DNA of 64,000 nucleotides from Antilocapra americana (Eukaryota; Chordata; Mammalia; Artiodactyla; Antilocapridae). Each line of letters starts with the position of its first letter. Within the stretch, counting starts at the first letter, position 1. Where the stretch lies: assembly GCA_007570785.1 (NCBI GenBank), contig ML662442.1, positions 30,887,681-30,951,680 on the forward strand, written 5' to 3'. The notes beneath the pieces are model-generated. The model saw only the letters and a program-made list of their open reading frames with translations. It ran no database searches and had not been told where the DNA came from. Below, one piece after another: positions 1 to 12,850 of the stretch. Both the position numbers and the translations under genes were made by a program.

Positions 1-649
1 CTAGAAGATCTTGATTTAGGAGGTCTGGATCTGTCATTTACTGTGAGCTCTTGTTCAAATAGTTTTATTTTTCTTTGTTGGAGTCCTCATCTATAACAGA
101 CAAATAATGAAACCTACCTTTCAAACTCATTAGGATTATTAAGGGAGATACTATACATAAGAACCTTTGCAACTCCAAAGTGTTATACAGTTCTAAGGTA
201 ACTCATCTATAAGGTGCCTCAATGAAGCACAAACACATTTCCAGGGGCATGGAGCCTTTTTCTTAGTTTTTACAAACACTGTTAATGACTAATTAAATTC
301 TGTTCTAAGTAATTAGTCAATGTTTGTGAGTTAAGAAAAATACATATCTAAAATTTTTTTCTGATTGATTCCAGTGTGGGGTGTGGGGAGGACTGGGAGA
401 GAGGAAGGATGGGCAGAGGAGAGAAGAGGTATGGAACATGGGGTAAGAAGATGGAAGTGGGCAGGAAGAGTTGGTGTACAAGATGGTGGATCTCCAGACC
501 AGGGCTGACCATGGATAGTCTTGTGCTGGTGATCCTTCTAGGGATCTCAGTCATCCTGAGAGCCCTTGAAACTTTTGAAAGTACACTTTGAAACCCTAGA
601 GTGTTAGCTCTAGAAAAGAATGCACAGTTATCCATTCCAATGTTCCCAG

Positions 650-735
650 TTTTGAAAGAGGAAATAGTACCAGAGAGGTTCAGTGACTCAGTCAAAGTCA
701 CACAGCGGCAGGGACACATGATAATCAGCATGAGT
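650..735 (-). mobile_element. MIR-like SINE fragment
   Basis: The segment reading as agagaggttcagtgactcag followed by a CACACAGC motif matches the reverse complement of the MIR core. It is old and diverged. Confidence 0.4.
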
Positions 736-784
736 TGATCTGACACTGGGCCATTTCAGAATTCTAAAGCATAAAGTGATTTAG

Positions 785-994
785 TTGCTAAGTCATGCCC
801 AACTCTTGTGAACCCAAGACTGCCAGGCTCCTCTGCACGAGGGATTTCCCAGGCAAAGAATACTGGTGTGGGTGACCATTTCCTGTTCCAGGGGATCTTC
901 CTGACCCAGGGATCGAACCCAGGTCTCATGCATTTCAGGCAGTCTCTCGCATTGCAGGCAGATTCTTTACTGGCTGAGCCACCAGGGAAGCTCT
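785..994 (-). mobile_element. Bov-tA SINE
   Basis: Ruminant tRNA-derived SINE whose 3' part is BovB-derived. In this orientation it runs from the BovB-like end (cccaactcttgtgaaccc) to the tRNA-like head (CTGAGCCACCAGGGAAGC), with the B-box complement GGGATCGAACCC. Confidence 0.9.
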
Positions 995-1736
995 ACAACA
1001 TAAAGTATTGCACTTCTATTTGTTCTTATTTGTCAATAATGTCTACAACAGACGTGGTGCGCATCTGATGCCCGTATCACGTTGGTGTCAGGATTAGTGA
1101 AGGGCTGTGATGGGTGTGGCTCAGATGTGTGCTGCCAGAGTCAGACTCTGAGATGCACAAAGTAGAAGGCTTGTTGAAGGGGTTGGGGAGAAGCGAAACA
1201 GGAGAGCTGTTGTTTTACGGCATTTGAGTTTTGTAAGATGAACACTTGTGAGCTCTGTGGCACAGCAATGTGTATGTAGTTAGCACTAGGAAATGGTTGA
1301 GATGGTAAATCTTATGTTATGTGTTTTTTTTTAAAGCACAATAAAAAAAATAGAACCCACGTGTTCTTCAAACAAACAAACCCCAGTGATTATATTTTGA
1401 CGGAGGGCAAATGCTCTGTCTTAGTAGTTCTGGGGCTGGAGCTAGAGTTCTCCAGCTTTCTAACTTGTGAGAGGGAACCTGTGTCCCTCTGCTATGTTGT
1501 CTCTTGGGCTAGAGATACAGATGTTTCCCAGGGAAGCCCCGTCATCCCTGGGGAAGGAGCCCCTGGACAGCAGAGTGCGGCTGGAGAATCAGCCCCAGCT
1601 TCCAAGTGCTCTGCACTGATGTACATCTGAGTCCTCTCTGCACTGAGTGCATCTCTGCATCTCTCAGCCTCAATGTCCTTGTCTGTACCTGTGGATAATG
1701 TCTATTTTGCTCTGTTGTGAGGATTAGACCTTGCAC

Positions 1737-1950
1737 CTTCCCAAGTGGCTCAGTGGAAAAGAGCCTGCCTGCCAATGCAGGAGATGAGGGTTCGATCCCT
1801 GGGTCCAGAAGATACCCCTGGAGGAAGAAATGGCAACCTACGCTACTATTCTTGTCTGGGAAATCCCATGGACAGAGGAGCCTGGTGGGCTACAGTTTGT
1901 GGGCTCACAGGAGTTGGAGAGGACTTGGTGACAAAACAACAACGACTTGT
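1737..1950 (+). mobile_element. Bov-tA SINE
   Basis: The A-box region (TGGCTCAGTGG) and B box (GGTTCGATCCC) of the tRNA-like head are intact. The body is diverged and ends in an ACAAAACAACAACGAC tail. Confidence 0.88.
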
Positions 1951-3780
1951 TAGCAAAGCATTGTAGCTATTTTGATTGCCACCCCCAGGCTGCTCTAGTT
2001 TGATTTTGGAGGCCCCCTCTGTTAGCAACTCAGATTCTCAGTGATCCAAGCAGGCAATTCCAGGGGAAGCTCTTGGGGACAAACTTTAATGAGCTCGCAA
2101 GGGGGGCATTGCTTTCCAGAGCAACCAATAATAGGCAAGTTATCTGAATGGGTCTTTGAAATCTGTTATAAAGGTGAGCAACCATCCCTAAAAGAAACGT
2201 CAAAGACACAGCTCTCAAAAGCATCATTCATAGCAAAACAGTGCTTATACTGCCTGTTTTATCAAACAGGAAGTTGTTATGTAAACTTCAGTATCTATTG
2301 AGAAACTGTAAGTGGGAAGGGCCTGGCTTCCTGTGGAATGAAAGTGATGGAATTAACTAATTAGTGACTGACCCCCCTACACATATCAGGCAATGCGATT
2401 TAGAGAAAGGATTAACTCAAGCAATATATTCCATTTTTGAGGAAAGTAGCTTTCACGGCCTAGATATGTACTTTAGGCCTCAAAGATCCTCTGCCACAGT
2501 GGATTGCCATACTGGAGGGCACTTGTTAATATAATAATAAAGACAATATCGAAAACAAAAAATTACTCTATTCAATCTAATTATAGCTATTCAGTGTCCA
2601 TTTTTACAAGAGTTATAAAAGTGGGCATTTAGAATTTCCAAACAGAAGTTCATAGAGTAGGGTAAGAATTTAAACATATGCTACCTTCTCTCTTAGAGAA
2701 TTTGATAGAATTAGAGAAAATTAGATTGTCAGCAATGTCATGATAAATATCTGAGTCAAACATGCGCAAACAAGAGACAAGTAAAATTAGGGCTGAAGAC
2801 GCCTAGAAGAAAACAGATTGCAGCACGAGGCACCCTTAGAGATCAGATGGCTTTTTATGCCATGAACATTGGGACCTGACATTAAAAAGTGAGGGAGAAT
2901 ATATGTCTCTAGAATCACGTTTAGTCTGTGGGGTTTTTTTTTGGTTTTTTTCTCCTTTAGTTTTACTCAGTTGTTGAATCTATAGTGCTGCTTTATTAAT
3001 GAGAGGTGAACGCTGGCCTGGTGCATGACTTAGAAACTGTAACAGGGAAATGATTTTTCTCAGTGATTTCAGTGTTGTCTTTTCATTTTGCAGAAGAGAT
3101 CCCATACCTCTGTTTACTCCTACCTGTAATGATGTGAACAAAGTTTCCAAACTCCAAGTCTGCTGTCGTTTGCAGTAAAATGTTCCCTTCCAGACTCCTT
3201 TTGTTTTTAAGAGTAAATATAAAAATTTGTGAACACATCTGCACTATTAGATTTATGCTAGTAGAGCCAATTCAAACTAAAGGTAATTGTTTTTGTGCTC
3301 ATTTCCCAGATAACTTTGAGAATGTTCAAGAAAGAGGTCCAAGAATGTTCAAGAAAGGTTGGACTAGAACTATGTTTTCTCAGTTTAAGAATTTTAACAC
3401 ACCCATGTGTTGAGATTTGGTGTTAAACATGTAAAAGTAATTTATTTCTAAGAAGCAAGTATTGAAGTTAATCAGTGAATAAATTAAAAACCAGACAAGA
3501 TTCAAGATTATCCTTATATCCCTGTCATTCACCTAAATTTCAAAATTCTTCCTTAAATTGAGGGAAAGGAGTGAAGTTACAATTCATGAAATGTCAGGGG
3601 CATACGTAGTGTCTGAAAATGCGTTTTGTGTTTTTTGTGGAAAAAAGGCAGAAAACACTGAATTTTGTGATTTTTAAGGCTCTAAGATTCTATGATTTCA
3701 TCAAAAGAAATTTTTAAGAAAGCCTTAACAAGGGCATGCAATGTTAGCCTTTGAACTGTTTGATTAAGTTTGCATTTCTT

Positions 3781-4453
3781 CTGCCATATGACCCAGCAAT
3801 CCCACTGCTGGGCATACACACCGAGGAAACCAGAATTGAAAGAGACACGTGTACCCCAACGTTCATCACAGCACTGTTTACAATAACCAGGATGTGGAAG
3901 CAGCCTTGATGTCTATCGGCAGACGAATGGGTAAGAAAGCTGTGGTACATATACACAATGGAATATTATTCAGCTATTAAAAAGAATGCATTTGAATCAG
4001 TTCTAATGAGGTGGATGAAACTGGAGCCTATTATACAGAGTGAAGTAAGCCAGAAAGAAAAACACCAATACAGTATACTAATGCATATATATTGAATTTA
4101 GAAAGATGGTAACAATGACCCTGTATGTGAGACAACAAAAGAGATACAGATGTAAAGAATAGACTTTTGGACTCTGTGGGAGAAGGTGAGGGTGGGATGA
4201 TTTGAGAAAATAGCATTGAAACATGTATATTACCATATGTGAAATAGATCGCCAGTCCAGGTTTGATGCATGAGACAGGGCGCTCAGGGCTGGTGCACTG
4301 GGATGACCCTGAGGGATGGGATGGGGAGGGAGGTGAGAGGGAGGGTCAGGATGGGGGACACATGTACATCCATGGCTGATTCATGTCAATGCATGGCAAA
4401 AACCACCACAATATTGTAGAGTAATCAGCCTCCAATTAAAATAAATTTTAAAA
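3781..4453 (+). mobile_element. 5'-truncated L1 (L1_BT type) with target-site duplication
   Basis: Carries the L1 ORF2 C-terminal region (from CCATATGACCCAGCAATCCC) followed by the ruminant L1 3' UTR with a G-rich GGGATGGGATGGGGAGGGAGG tract and an A-rich tail. It is flanked by 15-bp repeats (3766-3780 and 4454-4468) with one mismatch, the sign of target-primed insertion. Confidence 0.88.
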
Positions 4454-4689
4454 AAGTTTGTATTTCTTGCTGGGGCTCCAGGGTGGTTTGGAAACATCAA
4501 TCCTTAACCATCTGGGTCCATTTACCAGCCACCAAGCAAAGCCACTGATCTCAGGAGGAGTTGACCAGCCTTTGCCATTTCCCTATAAGGATAACCTTTA
4601 GGTTTTATTAACACAGGTGTTACTCACATTCCCTTTGGGTTCATGGAGTGTCACACTGCCACCCTGTGGACATGAGGCTTTTCAGCTTT

Positions 4690-4912
4690 TGGGGTAGTAG
4701 GGCTCAGGCATGTCTGACTCTCAGTGATTCTTTGGACTGTAACTGGCCAGGCTCCTCTGTCTGTGGCATTTTCCAGGCAAGAATACTGGAATGGGTTGCC
4801 ATTTTGTACTCCAGGGGATCTTCCCCACTTAGGGATTGAACTCATGTCTCTTGCATCTCATGCGTTGGCAGGCAGCGGATTTTTTACCACTGTGTCTCTT
4901 GGGAAGCCTGTT
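4690..4912 (-). mobile_element. Bov-tA SINE
   Basis: Shows the caggcaagaatactggaatg block and the degraded tRNA head ending near 4912. Adjoining open frames on both strands are SINE sequence, not genes. Confidence 0.88.
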
Positions 4913-5499
4913 TCAGCTCTTAGGGAGGTCTTTTCCCTGCCTAAAATATTCAAGGAAAGCAATTGTAACAAACATACCACTTTACTGGAAGACTTTGATT
5001 ATGGAGGAGGCAATGCATGTGTGGGAGCCGGGGGTATATGGGAAATCTCTGTACCTTCCACTTTATTTGACTATGAACCTGCTCCCAAAGATAAAGTCTT
5101 AAAAAATATCAAACAAGGAAAATAAAAATGCAGGGCAAATAGTATCTATCTACCCACCATCTAGTAGATAAATATGTATAACTTTAAAATTGTATATGTG
5201 AAATTGTGAAAGTTTGGGGCATTGTTCACCAGGCAGAAATTAAAAGAATAATGGTTTTCTACTTGAATGAAACTGTAAACAATAGTCACTACATAAGCCA
5301 ATTTAAAAAATATAACTGTACCATCACCAGAAATATGTAAAATGATAGGTACCACAAAAGCCAGCTTAAAAACATTAACTATACCACCACCAGGAAAGTG
5401 GGTTTCCTTTCTGAGCTAAGTCCCAGTTGAGATGGGCCAAAGTTTTTCTAGGATGCAGGAATTCCCATGTTAAAACTGGAGAAGTTCCGGGCAAACCAG

Positions 5500-5700
5500 A
5501 CTTCCCTGGTAACGCAGATAGTAAAGAATCTGCCTGCAATTCAGGAGACCTGGGTTCAATCCCTGAGTCGGGAAGATCCTCTGGAGAAGGGAATGGCAAC
5601 CCACTTCAGTATTCTTGCCTGGAGAATTTAAGGGTAGACCATGGAGTTCCAAAGAGTTGGACACAACTGAGTGACTAACACTTTCACTTCACTTTCTAGA
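5500..5700 (+). mobile_element. Bov-tA SINE with target-site duplication
   Basis: Head cttccctggtaacgcagat, B box GGTTCAATCCC, and body ending at a TTTCACTTCAC tail. CAAACCAG flanks it at 5492-5499 and 5701-5708. Confidence 0.92.
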
Positions 5701-5869
5701 CAAACCAGGAAGACTTGATCACCCAGAGTGTGACCCACATATTGCTATCTTGCCCAGGGATTTTAACCTTCTTTCCTTCTAGTAATTTGTCACAGACATG
5801 GGGGAGTTCATTATAATCACTATAGAGTAAAAGGGTAGTATGGTGAGCTGAAAGCAAATGGAGCTAGTG

Positions 5870-6345
5870 TCATGAACAGCATTATTCATAATCATCCCAA
5901 AGTGGAAGCAGTCCAAAAGTTTGTCACTGTTGAATGGACAAATAAAATGTGGTATATTCATACAATGGGATATTATTGAGCAATAAAGATGAATTAAATA
6001 CTGATACAGGCTACAACCCTGGATAATTCTTGAAGACACCATGCTAAGTAAAAGAAGTGGACCTAAAAGGCCACAATTGTGATTCCATTTATATGAAATG
6101 TCCAGAGTAGGCAAATCCATAGAGACAGAAAGTAGATTAGTGGTTGCCAGGGGTCGGAGGGAGGGGAATGAGGAATGTTAATGGGTATGGGTTTCTTTTT
6201 TGGATGATGAAATGTTCTTAGCTTAGATAGTGGTAATGATTTCACAACTCTGTAAATAGACTAAAAGCCATGGAATATCACACTTTAAATGCGTGAATTG
6301 TCTGGTATGTGAATTATATTTCAATAAAGTTGTTTACAAAAGGGA
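5870..6345 (+). mobile_element. Old L1 (L1M-type) 3' end
   Basis: Contains the typical ORF2 end/3' UTR text of older mammalian L1s: GGTATATTCATACAATGGGA, a TGGTTGCCAGGGG motif, and the end AATTATATTTCAATAAAG. Diverged and non-coding. Confidence 0.8.
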
Positions 6346-6549
6346 ATAGATCCTCAGGATCATGCTTCCACTGTAGCAGACTGTCAGGATACAGAATGAT
6401 GAATAATATGGAAAAACATGAAAAATTAACATGTGTGTAAAAGTTTCCATGATTAACGCCTTTCCGGAATCAGTTAACTTGCAAATGACTTGAGAGAGTA
6501 AGGAAGCCATCAATTTCAGAAGCAACTTTGCCTGAGAGATTCAGAGATA

Positions 6550-6690
6550 TATCTCTCTGGGTTTGACTCCTGACTCAAGCACCTCAGTGCTCAAGCCTCA
6601 GTTTCCTCACCTGCAAAATGGGTTTGATAACACGTTCACTGAGTTGAGCTGCTGTAAGGACTGAAGGCAGGTGGGTCTTCCTGAGGCACA
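6550..6690 (+). mobile_element. MIR SINE fragment
   Basis: CCTCAGTTTCCTCACCTGCA followed by AAATGGG is the MIR core in sense orientation. Confidence 0.65.
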
Positions 6691-7429
6691 ATTGTCGTGA
6701 CTGTTGTTCATGCACATCCTATTTTCCTGTTGTTGTTGTCACCCCAGATACTGACCAAGTGCTGGGTTGGGTGAACTGTCACTATTCAGCATAAAAGTTA
6801 GGGGAGTTTTGGCAAGGCATCCCTGGAGAGGGGCTCCTGTCTGAGAGAACCAGTCATGGTTTTAAACAATTAAATTCAATTCAGGGAGGGAAAGTGAAGA
6901 AGGGTGTCTGAAGCAGGTTTGTGGCAGTGCAAAATTTAGATCCGGTCCTGGTTCCTCCTTCCACAGGTAGGAGGGAAATCCTGTGGAATTCACCTGTAGG
7001 GGCTCCTGGGAGTTTCAGGGATGACTATTTCAGCTAAATCTACAGAAGAATGAAGAAAACTCATGTGAACAGAAAACTGACCTAAGATAAAAGCAGCAGA
7101 GGAACACTACTGATGTATTTCAAGCAGGACCCGCTCTTTAGGATTCATTACTGTATCTAACTTTGAAAAAAATTTGTGTTAAACCCAATTAAAATTTTAA
7201 ATTAGCATAATTTGAGATTTTTAAAATAACATTTAACACATTTAAAATGTTAAAATTAGCGTAATTTGAGATTCTTTTAATAACAGTTAACAATTGCTGC
7301 ACACACACCACAGAGAAATCCTAAAACCACAGTGAATGTTTTTTAATGTCTTTGCTTAATAAGTATTTGTTTAACAGGTATTAGGTTGAATCATGTGAAA
7401 CTAATGTTCAGATATCAGCCCATTTCACA

Positions 7430-7860
7430 CACTTGAACCTATTGGCTAAATTTTAGTTCAAGGAGTCAGCAGTCAGAACACTGCCATTCTCAAGTGACTG
7501 ATAATCTAGTAAGGAGTACAGCCTTAATACAGATAACTGAAGAGTAATGAATCAGCAAATACTTACAGGCGTGCCAACTATGAGAGGAAAGAGGGACCCA
7601 GGGGACCATGGAATGAGGGAACCAACCTAGTCTTGGGAGGGCAACTGGGAACGTGATGGGAGGGATGGGCAAGAGGAGTCAGATGGAGAAAGGGGTGGGT
7701 CTTCTAGGTGGTAGAGACTGATGAGGGAAGGCCCGCTGGGGAAGAAGAGAACCAGAAAGGGCTCTGGCCAGTTGGCGGCTGCTGTGGGAGGAGATCAGAG
7801 GGGGAGGAGCCCAGCAGGGAGGCTGAGGAGGCCCTCGTAAATCATACTCGTTTTAGGGAC
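7430..7860 (-). mobile_element. Probable L2 fragment
   Basis: The run from the CATTCTCAAGTGACTGATAATC region through a purine-rich stretch resembles antisense L2. It is highly diverged; the assignment is tentative. Confidence 0.35.
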
Positions 7861-8054
7861 TTTTAGATGTCGAACTGTTCAAGGGTAAACTGCGGCACAT
7901 TAATAATTTTGAGAGTTTATGTGAGCAAACATAGATTCTAATGGGGCAGCGCCACATCAGAATTCTTTAGGAGAGAAGTGGGTAGAGGTGCTTTGTGGAC
8001 AGGAGCTAGGGGAGAGACTCACACAGCTAACTGAAGAGGCAAAGCCAGGAAATT

Positions 8055-8187
8055 ATTTATCTATTTTATTTGGCCGTGCTGCTTGACATATGTGATCTTA
8101 TTCCCCCAACCAGGGATGAAACCCCTACCTGGGCCCCGTGCATTGGCAGCGTGGAGTCTTAACCACTGGACCGCCAGGGAAGTCCCA
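8055..8187 (-). mobile_element. CHR-type SINE
   Basis: Cetartiodactyl tRNA-derived SINE in antisense. It ends with CCACTGGACCGCCAGGGAAG, the complement of the tRNA-like head, preceded by the CCAACCAGGGATGAAACCC B-box region. Confidence 0.85.
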
Positions 8188-9008
8188 AGGATATTATGTG
8201 ATTAAGCAGTTGCCTCATTTGGAAAAAGCCCAGTTGGCTGTTCACGATGGATTGTTCTCAGGTTTCAATTTCTCAGCCTCGAGGCATTTACAGGCTTAAG
8301 TTTTGGTTTGCTTACCTCGACCACCAGAACATTGGCGCCAACTCAGACTAATGGCCTCCCTGTTTAATTAATTAAACAGTCTAAAGGGAAATAGGAAGCC
8401 ACAAAGTGTTTTAGGTAGGGGAGCAGTTGATTTTTATTAATACATTGTGTGTTGGTATAGAATTAGTCTCAAAGACCATCTAGTTGGCATTTCCAAGTCT
8501 GAACAGAATGAAGCATCCGAAGTCCGAACTGGTGTCTGTCTTGGGATGTACAGGCTGTGCATCTGTGCCGCTAGAAGGAGTGCCCACTGTGATGAGGGCG
8601 GTGCTTGTCCTGGTGGGTAAGGCACTGATCACACCACAGCCCTCACAGCTGGGTCCCTTGAGATTCATTTACAGGCGCTCTTGTTCCTCTGAGAAACTGA
8701 CTATTCAGTTTCCAGTGGAACAGATGGAAGTTGAGATTCAGAAAGGAGGTGGCATATGGAAGACATCATACTTCTCTTTTACATTTGAAATAAATGGCTT
8801 AGGGTGGATTAGCTGCTGAGAAGTCCCTTCAAAACAATGGAGCCATGGTTTTAAACTGACTATTTCAGTAAGAATTCAAGGTAGGCATAAAAGCAACTGA
8901 AAGAATACAATATTGATTACAGTAGTTGATCTGCTTAATATAATCACACTACACATAATATTGAAACACACAGCCGTGTTGACTGTAGATAGTGCACCAA
9001 GTTTGGCT

Positions 9009-9585
9009 GTTGCTGTCCAGTCTCTAAGTCATGTCTGGCTCTTTGTAACCCCATGGACTCTAGCATGCCAGGCTTCCTTGTCCTTCACTGTCTTCCAGGG
9101 TTTGCTCAAACTCATGTCTATTGAATCAATGATGCCATCCAATCATCTCATCCTCTCTCACCCTCTTCTCCTCCTGCCTTCAATCTTTACCAGTAACGGG
9201 GTTTTCCAATGAGTCGACTCTTCGCATCAGGTGGCCAAAGTATTGGAGCTATAGTTTCAGCATCAGTCCTTCCAATGATTATTCAGGACTGATTTCCTTT
9301 AAGATTGACTAGTTTAATCTCCTTGCAGTCCAAGGGACTCTCCAGTCTTCTCCAGCACCACAATTTAGAAGGATCAATTCTTCGATGCTCAGTCGTCTTT
9401 ATGGTTCAACTCTCACAGCTGTACATGAAATGTTAGAAAAAACTATATGCTGGAAAAACCTAGCTTTGACTATAGGGACCTTTGTCAGCAAAGGAATGTC
9501 TCTGCTTTTTAATATGATGTCTGGGTTTGTCATAGCTTTTCTTCCAAGGAGCAAGCATCTTTTAATTTCACGGCTGTAAGACTGT
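9009..9585 (-). mobile_element. BovB (RTE) retrotransposon 3' fragment
   Basis: Antisense BovB from its 3' end (left) into the reverse-transcriptase C-terminal region. Recognised from TCGCATCAGGTGGCCAAAGT and the CTTCCAAGGAGCAAGCATCT block. The frame is broken; no intact protein remains. Confidence 0.9.
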
Positions 9586-10325
9586 TTAATATCTGGAACA
9601 AACCTTACTAGTAAATAACAGCTCTGTGCTCCTGAAGCTTGATTAGGATCCACCCTTTCCATGTCATTAGGATGAACTACCAGAAAAAGAAAAATAGAGT
9701 TACGGTGAATTTTTGACAGCAAATCTTTTCATGTTTGATGCCAATATTATCACCCACAAACATTTTTGTATGACCTGCAAGATGTTAGGCTTCCTTTTTA
9801 TCTGTTATCATTTTATATTTTTTGTTTTTATTATAGTGTATCACTTTAGAAGCTCTTGACTAAGAACCACAGTAACAAATTGAAAATGTCTTAAACAACA
9901 CAAACATGGTCTCATTTAAAGAAGTCTGAAAGCATGTGGGCCCAGTGTTAATTCAATAAACTGATAAATTTGCATGAATTTTAAAGTCAAAACTAGAGAT
10001 AGAAAGAAAATTTGAGCTCGTGAATGGCTCAAAGCCCAAAACACAAACCCAAGTCCAGAGATGGCCATCATCCCCACTTAACTCATAAATTCTCCTTTGC
10101 TGTCAGAGTTCTCCCAGGGAGAGGATTCAAAAGCACAGAACATTGAGATCTTGTGAACATAGTGGTGTTGGTGATTAGAACGGGCCAATGAAGTTTAGTT
10201 ATCTCACACATGTCAGAGGGATTTAGTTCGATCAACTTTTCATAGTTCTAGAGATCAGGGAACAATCTGATTGACCTAATGACATATTCATAAGGACATT
10301 TTTAGTTCCCCATAAGCCAAAATTT

Positions 10326-10537
10326 GGGCTTCCGTGGTGGCTCAGGCAATAAAGAATCTGCCTGCAATGCAGGAGACCTGGGTTTGATCCCTGGGTCGGG
10401 AAGATCCCTTTGAGAAGGATATGGCTACCCTCTCCAGTATGCTTGCCTGGAGAATTCTAGGACAGAGGAGCCTGGTGAACTGTTACAGTTCATGGGGTCG
10501 CAAAGAGTTCAACACGACTGAGTGACTAACACTTACT
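10326..10537 (+). mobile_element. Bov-tA SINE with target-site duplication
   Basis: A well-preserved copy from gggcttccgtggtggctcag to gactgagtgactaac. Flanked by TAAGCCAAA[A/G]TTT at 10313-10325 and 10538-10550 (one mismatch). Confidence 0.94.
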
Positions 10538-11044
10538 TAAGCCAAAGTTTAGTCTCTTGTCCAAACCCTATTTAGTCTTAGATATTTGTCTTGGTAATTC
10601 CTTTGAGAAATAGGTAGTATATTTCATATATTCTGAGAAATATCTAGTATAATGTAAGTCTTATATAAAGAATATTACTATTACAAATGATAATAATATA
10701 ATATAGTTAAAATGTTGCCATTCCTCCAAGAGCTTTATTCAAATCTAAAACTTGAGAAATGATTAGTTATAGCAACAATCAGAATGTAATATAATTCAGT
10801 GATTGCTTTTCTCCTGTTATTATTATTATCATTATTTTAAATTTGGGGGTGAAGGTGGGGACTGGGAACTACTCTAAACTTTAAATTGATAGTGCTAAAT
10901 AAAATGCATTTCTACCTTAAGAGGAGCAGGCCCATTCTCTAAATTAGAGTGTCCACTTCAGAAAGATGATAAGATGGCTGATGAGCCACTGAAAACATTA
11001 CCTGGCTAAAGACAGTTTAGTGTCAAGGTTAACGTTAAGATTAA

Positions 11045-11205
11045 GGTTATGGACTTTAGAGTTAGAGAAATATGGATTTCATGCCCAAATTCTGCTACCT
11101 TTCATCTATCTGAACCTAAGAAACTTTTTTAACCTTTCAGGCCTCAGTTTTCTCAACTGCAAAGTGGATAGGCTAATAGTTATTTTTTTGAGTCTTAGAC
11201 TATAA
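11045..11205 (+). mobile_element. MIR SINE fragment
   Basis: Shows the MIR order: tggactttagagttagag, then CCTCAGTTTTCTCAACTGC and a degraded 3' part. Confidence 0.6.
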
Positions 11206-11632
11206 CAAGATAACCCACATAAACCATTTCTCAGCGTGCAGTACACAGACACTGCTCATTCTGTGTGAATTCATCACAGCAGCTGTATTTGTGTGTTGAT
11301 ACAAAACTCATATAGAAGAAAACCACAAGAACCATCCTGAATTATGTGTGTATATCCAAACAGGGAAATTAAACTCTGACATGTAAACAAAAACATTCAA
11401 ATAGCATATTTTCCAAACTCCAATTGCAGACTTTTTTTCTTAGTGATTGCCTTTTAAATGGGAACCCTGATTGAGGCCCACAGAGCAATTTACCTTGCTC
11501 TTGCTAGGCAGATAATGGACACTCATGATGACATGGCAGCTCAGCACCGATCACCACCTTAGGCTGTTAGCTGTTAATGTCCAGATGCCTGTAGTTTGAA
11601 CTAACCTCCTTCTCCAAGCCCAGTCTTTGAAA

Positions 11633-11880
11633 TAAAAAAATAAATATTATAGTATTTTAAGTTACATTGTTAAATATATTGTTAGTAATATTAAACTACA
11701 TTGTTTAATGATATTTAATCATATTCTAACTAATAGTATATCATATTATTACTTATATTTAAAATATTTGATTAAAATTTAAAATATTTGCTGGTATAAA
11801 TCTGTTAATAAGACTTAAATAATTAATAAAAATAAATATTATTTAAAATACAAAATTATATTATTATAAATTATTTTAGA
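11633..11880. repeat. AT-rich low-complexity tract
   Basis: About 250 bp almost wholly of A and T, with repeated ATTAAA, TATTA and AAATATT words and no clear single unit. Confidence 0.8.
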
Positions 11881-12659
11881 GGGGATTCAATTGGAACGTT
11901 TGTCTGAGGTGTATGTTGCAATACTTGCAAATGCAGACCTGGTTATTGGATAAACAAACAAGCTTGCTAAGAAATGGTTTCCTAGTTCATCATCTCTGAG
12001 TTTAAACAGTGAGTCTATCGTCCACAATAGCAATAGGAGCTTTTGAAAGAAAGCACTTTGCTCTTGGCTCTAATCTTTGCTTGTAAGTGGTCGAAGTACT
12101 CTTAAAAAATATGTGACAGAGATGAAGATGTCTGTTTACTGAACACAAATAGCTAAATAAAATAATGTTCGTGCAAATGTTTTTAATTTGTGAGCAGATA
12201 ACCTTGTTATATGGAATTAGTTCATATAATGGAACTAGTTCACTGTTTCAGCTAAAATTGCAATCTTAAATATATTTAAATAACAAACAAAATTATATAG
12301 AGTTCACTCAGTGCTATGATATCTAATATAGCAGCCTGCAAACTCAGCCCTCTATCCCCCCAAATCTGTCCATTTTCCTCTTTAGAACTTGTTAGCATAT
12401 AATAACTCAGTACGAGTTTTACCTGTTTATGTCTAGTATGTCTTCTGGTCCCTACCCAAGCGACGACGGGGATTTTGATGTGTTTGGTCCACTGGTGTCT
12501 TCATAGTTCTTTGCATGGTCTTTGGCACATAGTGCCAAATAACTGTTCAAACAGTCAGTTCAATAACTGTCAAAGAGTCAGTGAACAAGTCATTAGAACT
12601 AATTTAACCTCATCTGGGACAACCTGGGTACCTAGGGTGACAAAATTCTGAAACATGAA

Positions 12660-12850
12660 GAAACTGATCAAGAACATACCAAGTGGCAGGTATTAATACA
12701 CTGTGATTGAATCTGTTATAATCTCCATCTACAGATGAGGAAATTGAGTCAGACAGAACTGAAGCAACTCCAAAGCTCATAGATGGAGTCTGGATTGGAC
12801 ACAGGCTAATACAGGAGTCCGTATTCTAACTACTGTACTATTTCCAGAAG
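12660..12850 (-). mobile_element. MIR SINE fragment
   Basis: The segment ACAGATGAGGAAATTGAG is the antisense MIR core, followed by a diverged remainder. Confidence 0.55.

Noticed and set aside
1737..1950. tRNA gene from A-box and B-box-like motifs
   Set aside because: These are the tRNA-derived heads of Bov-tA and CHR SINEs here and elsewhere in the window; no cloverleaf of a functional tRNA follows.
8484..8819. 111-codon plus-strand frame upstream of ROS1
   Set aside because: No recognisable domain, no splice or promoter context, and competing frames of similar length on the other strand.
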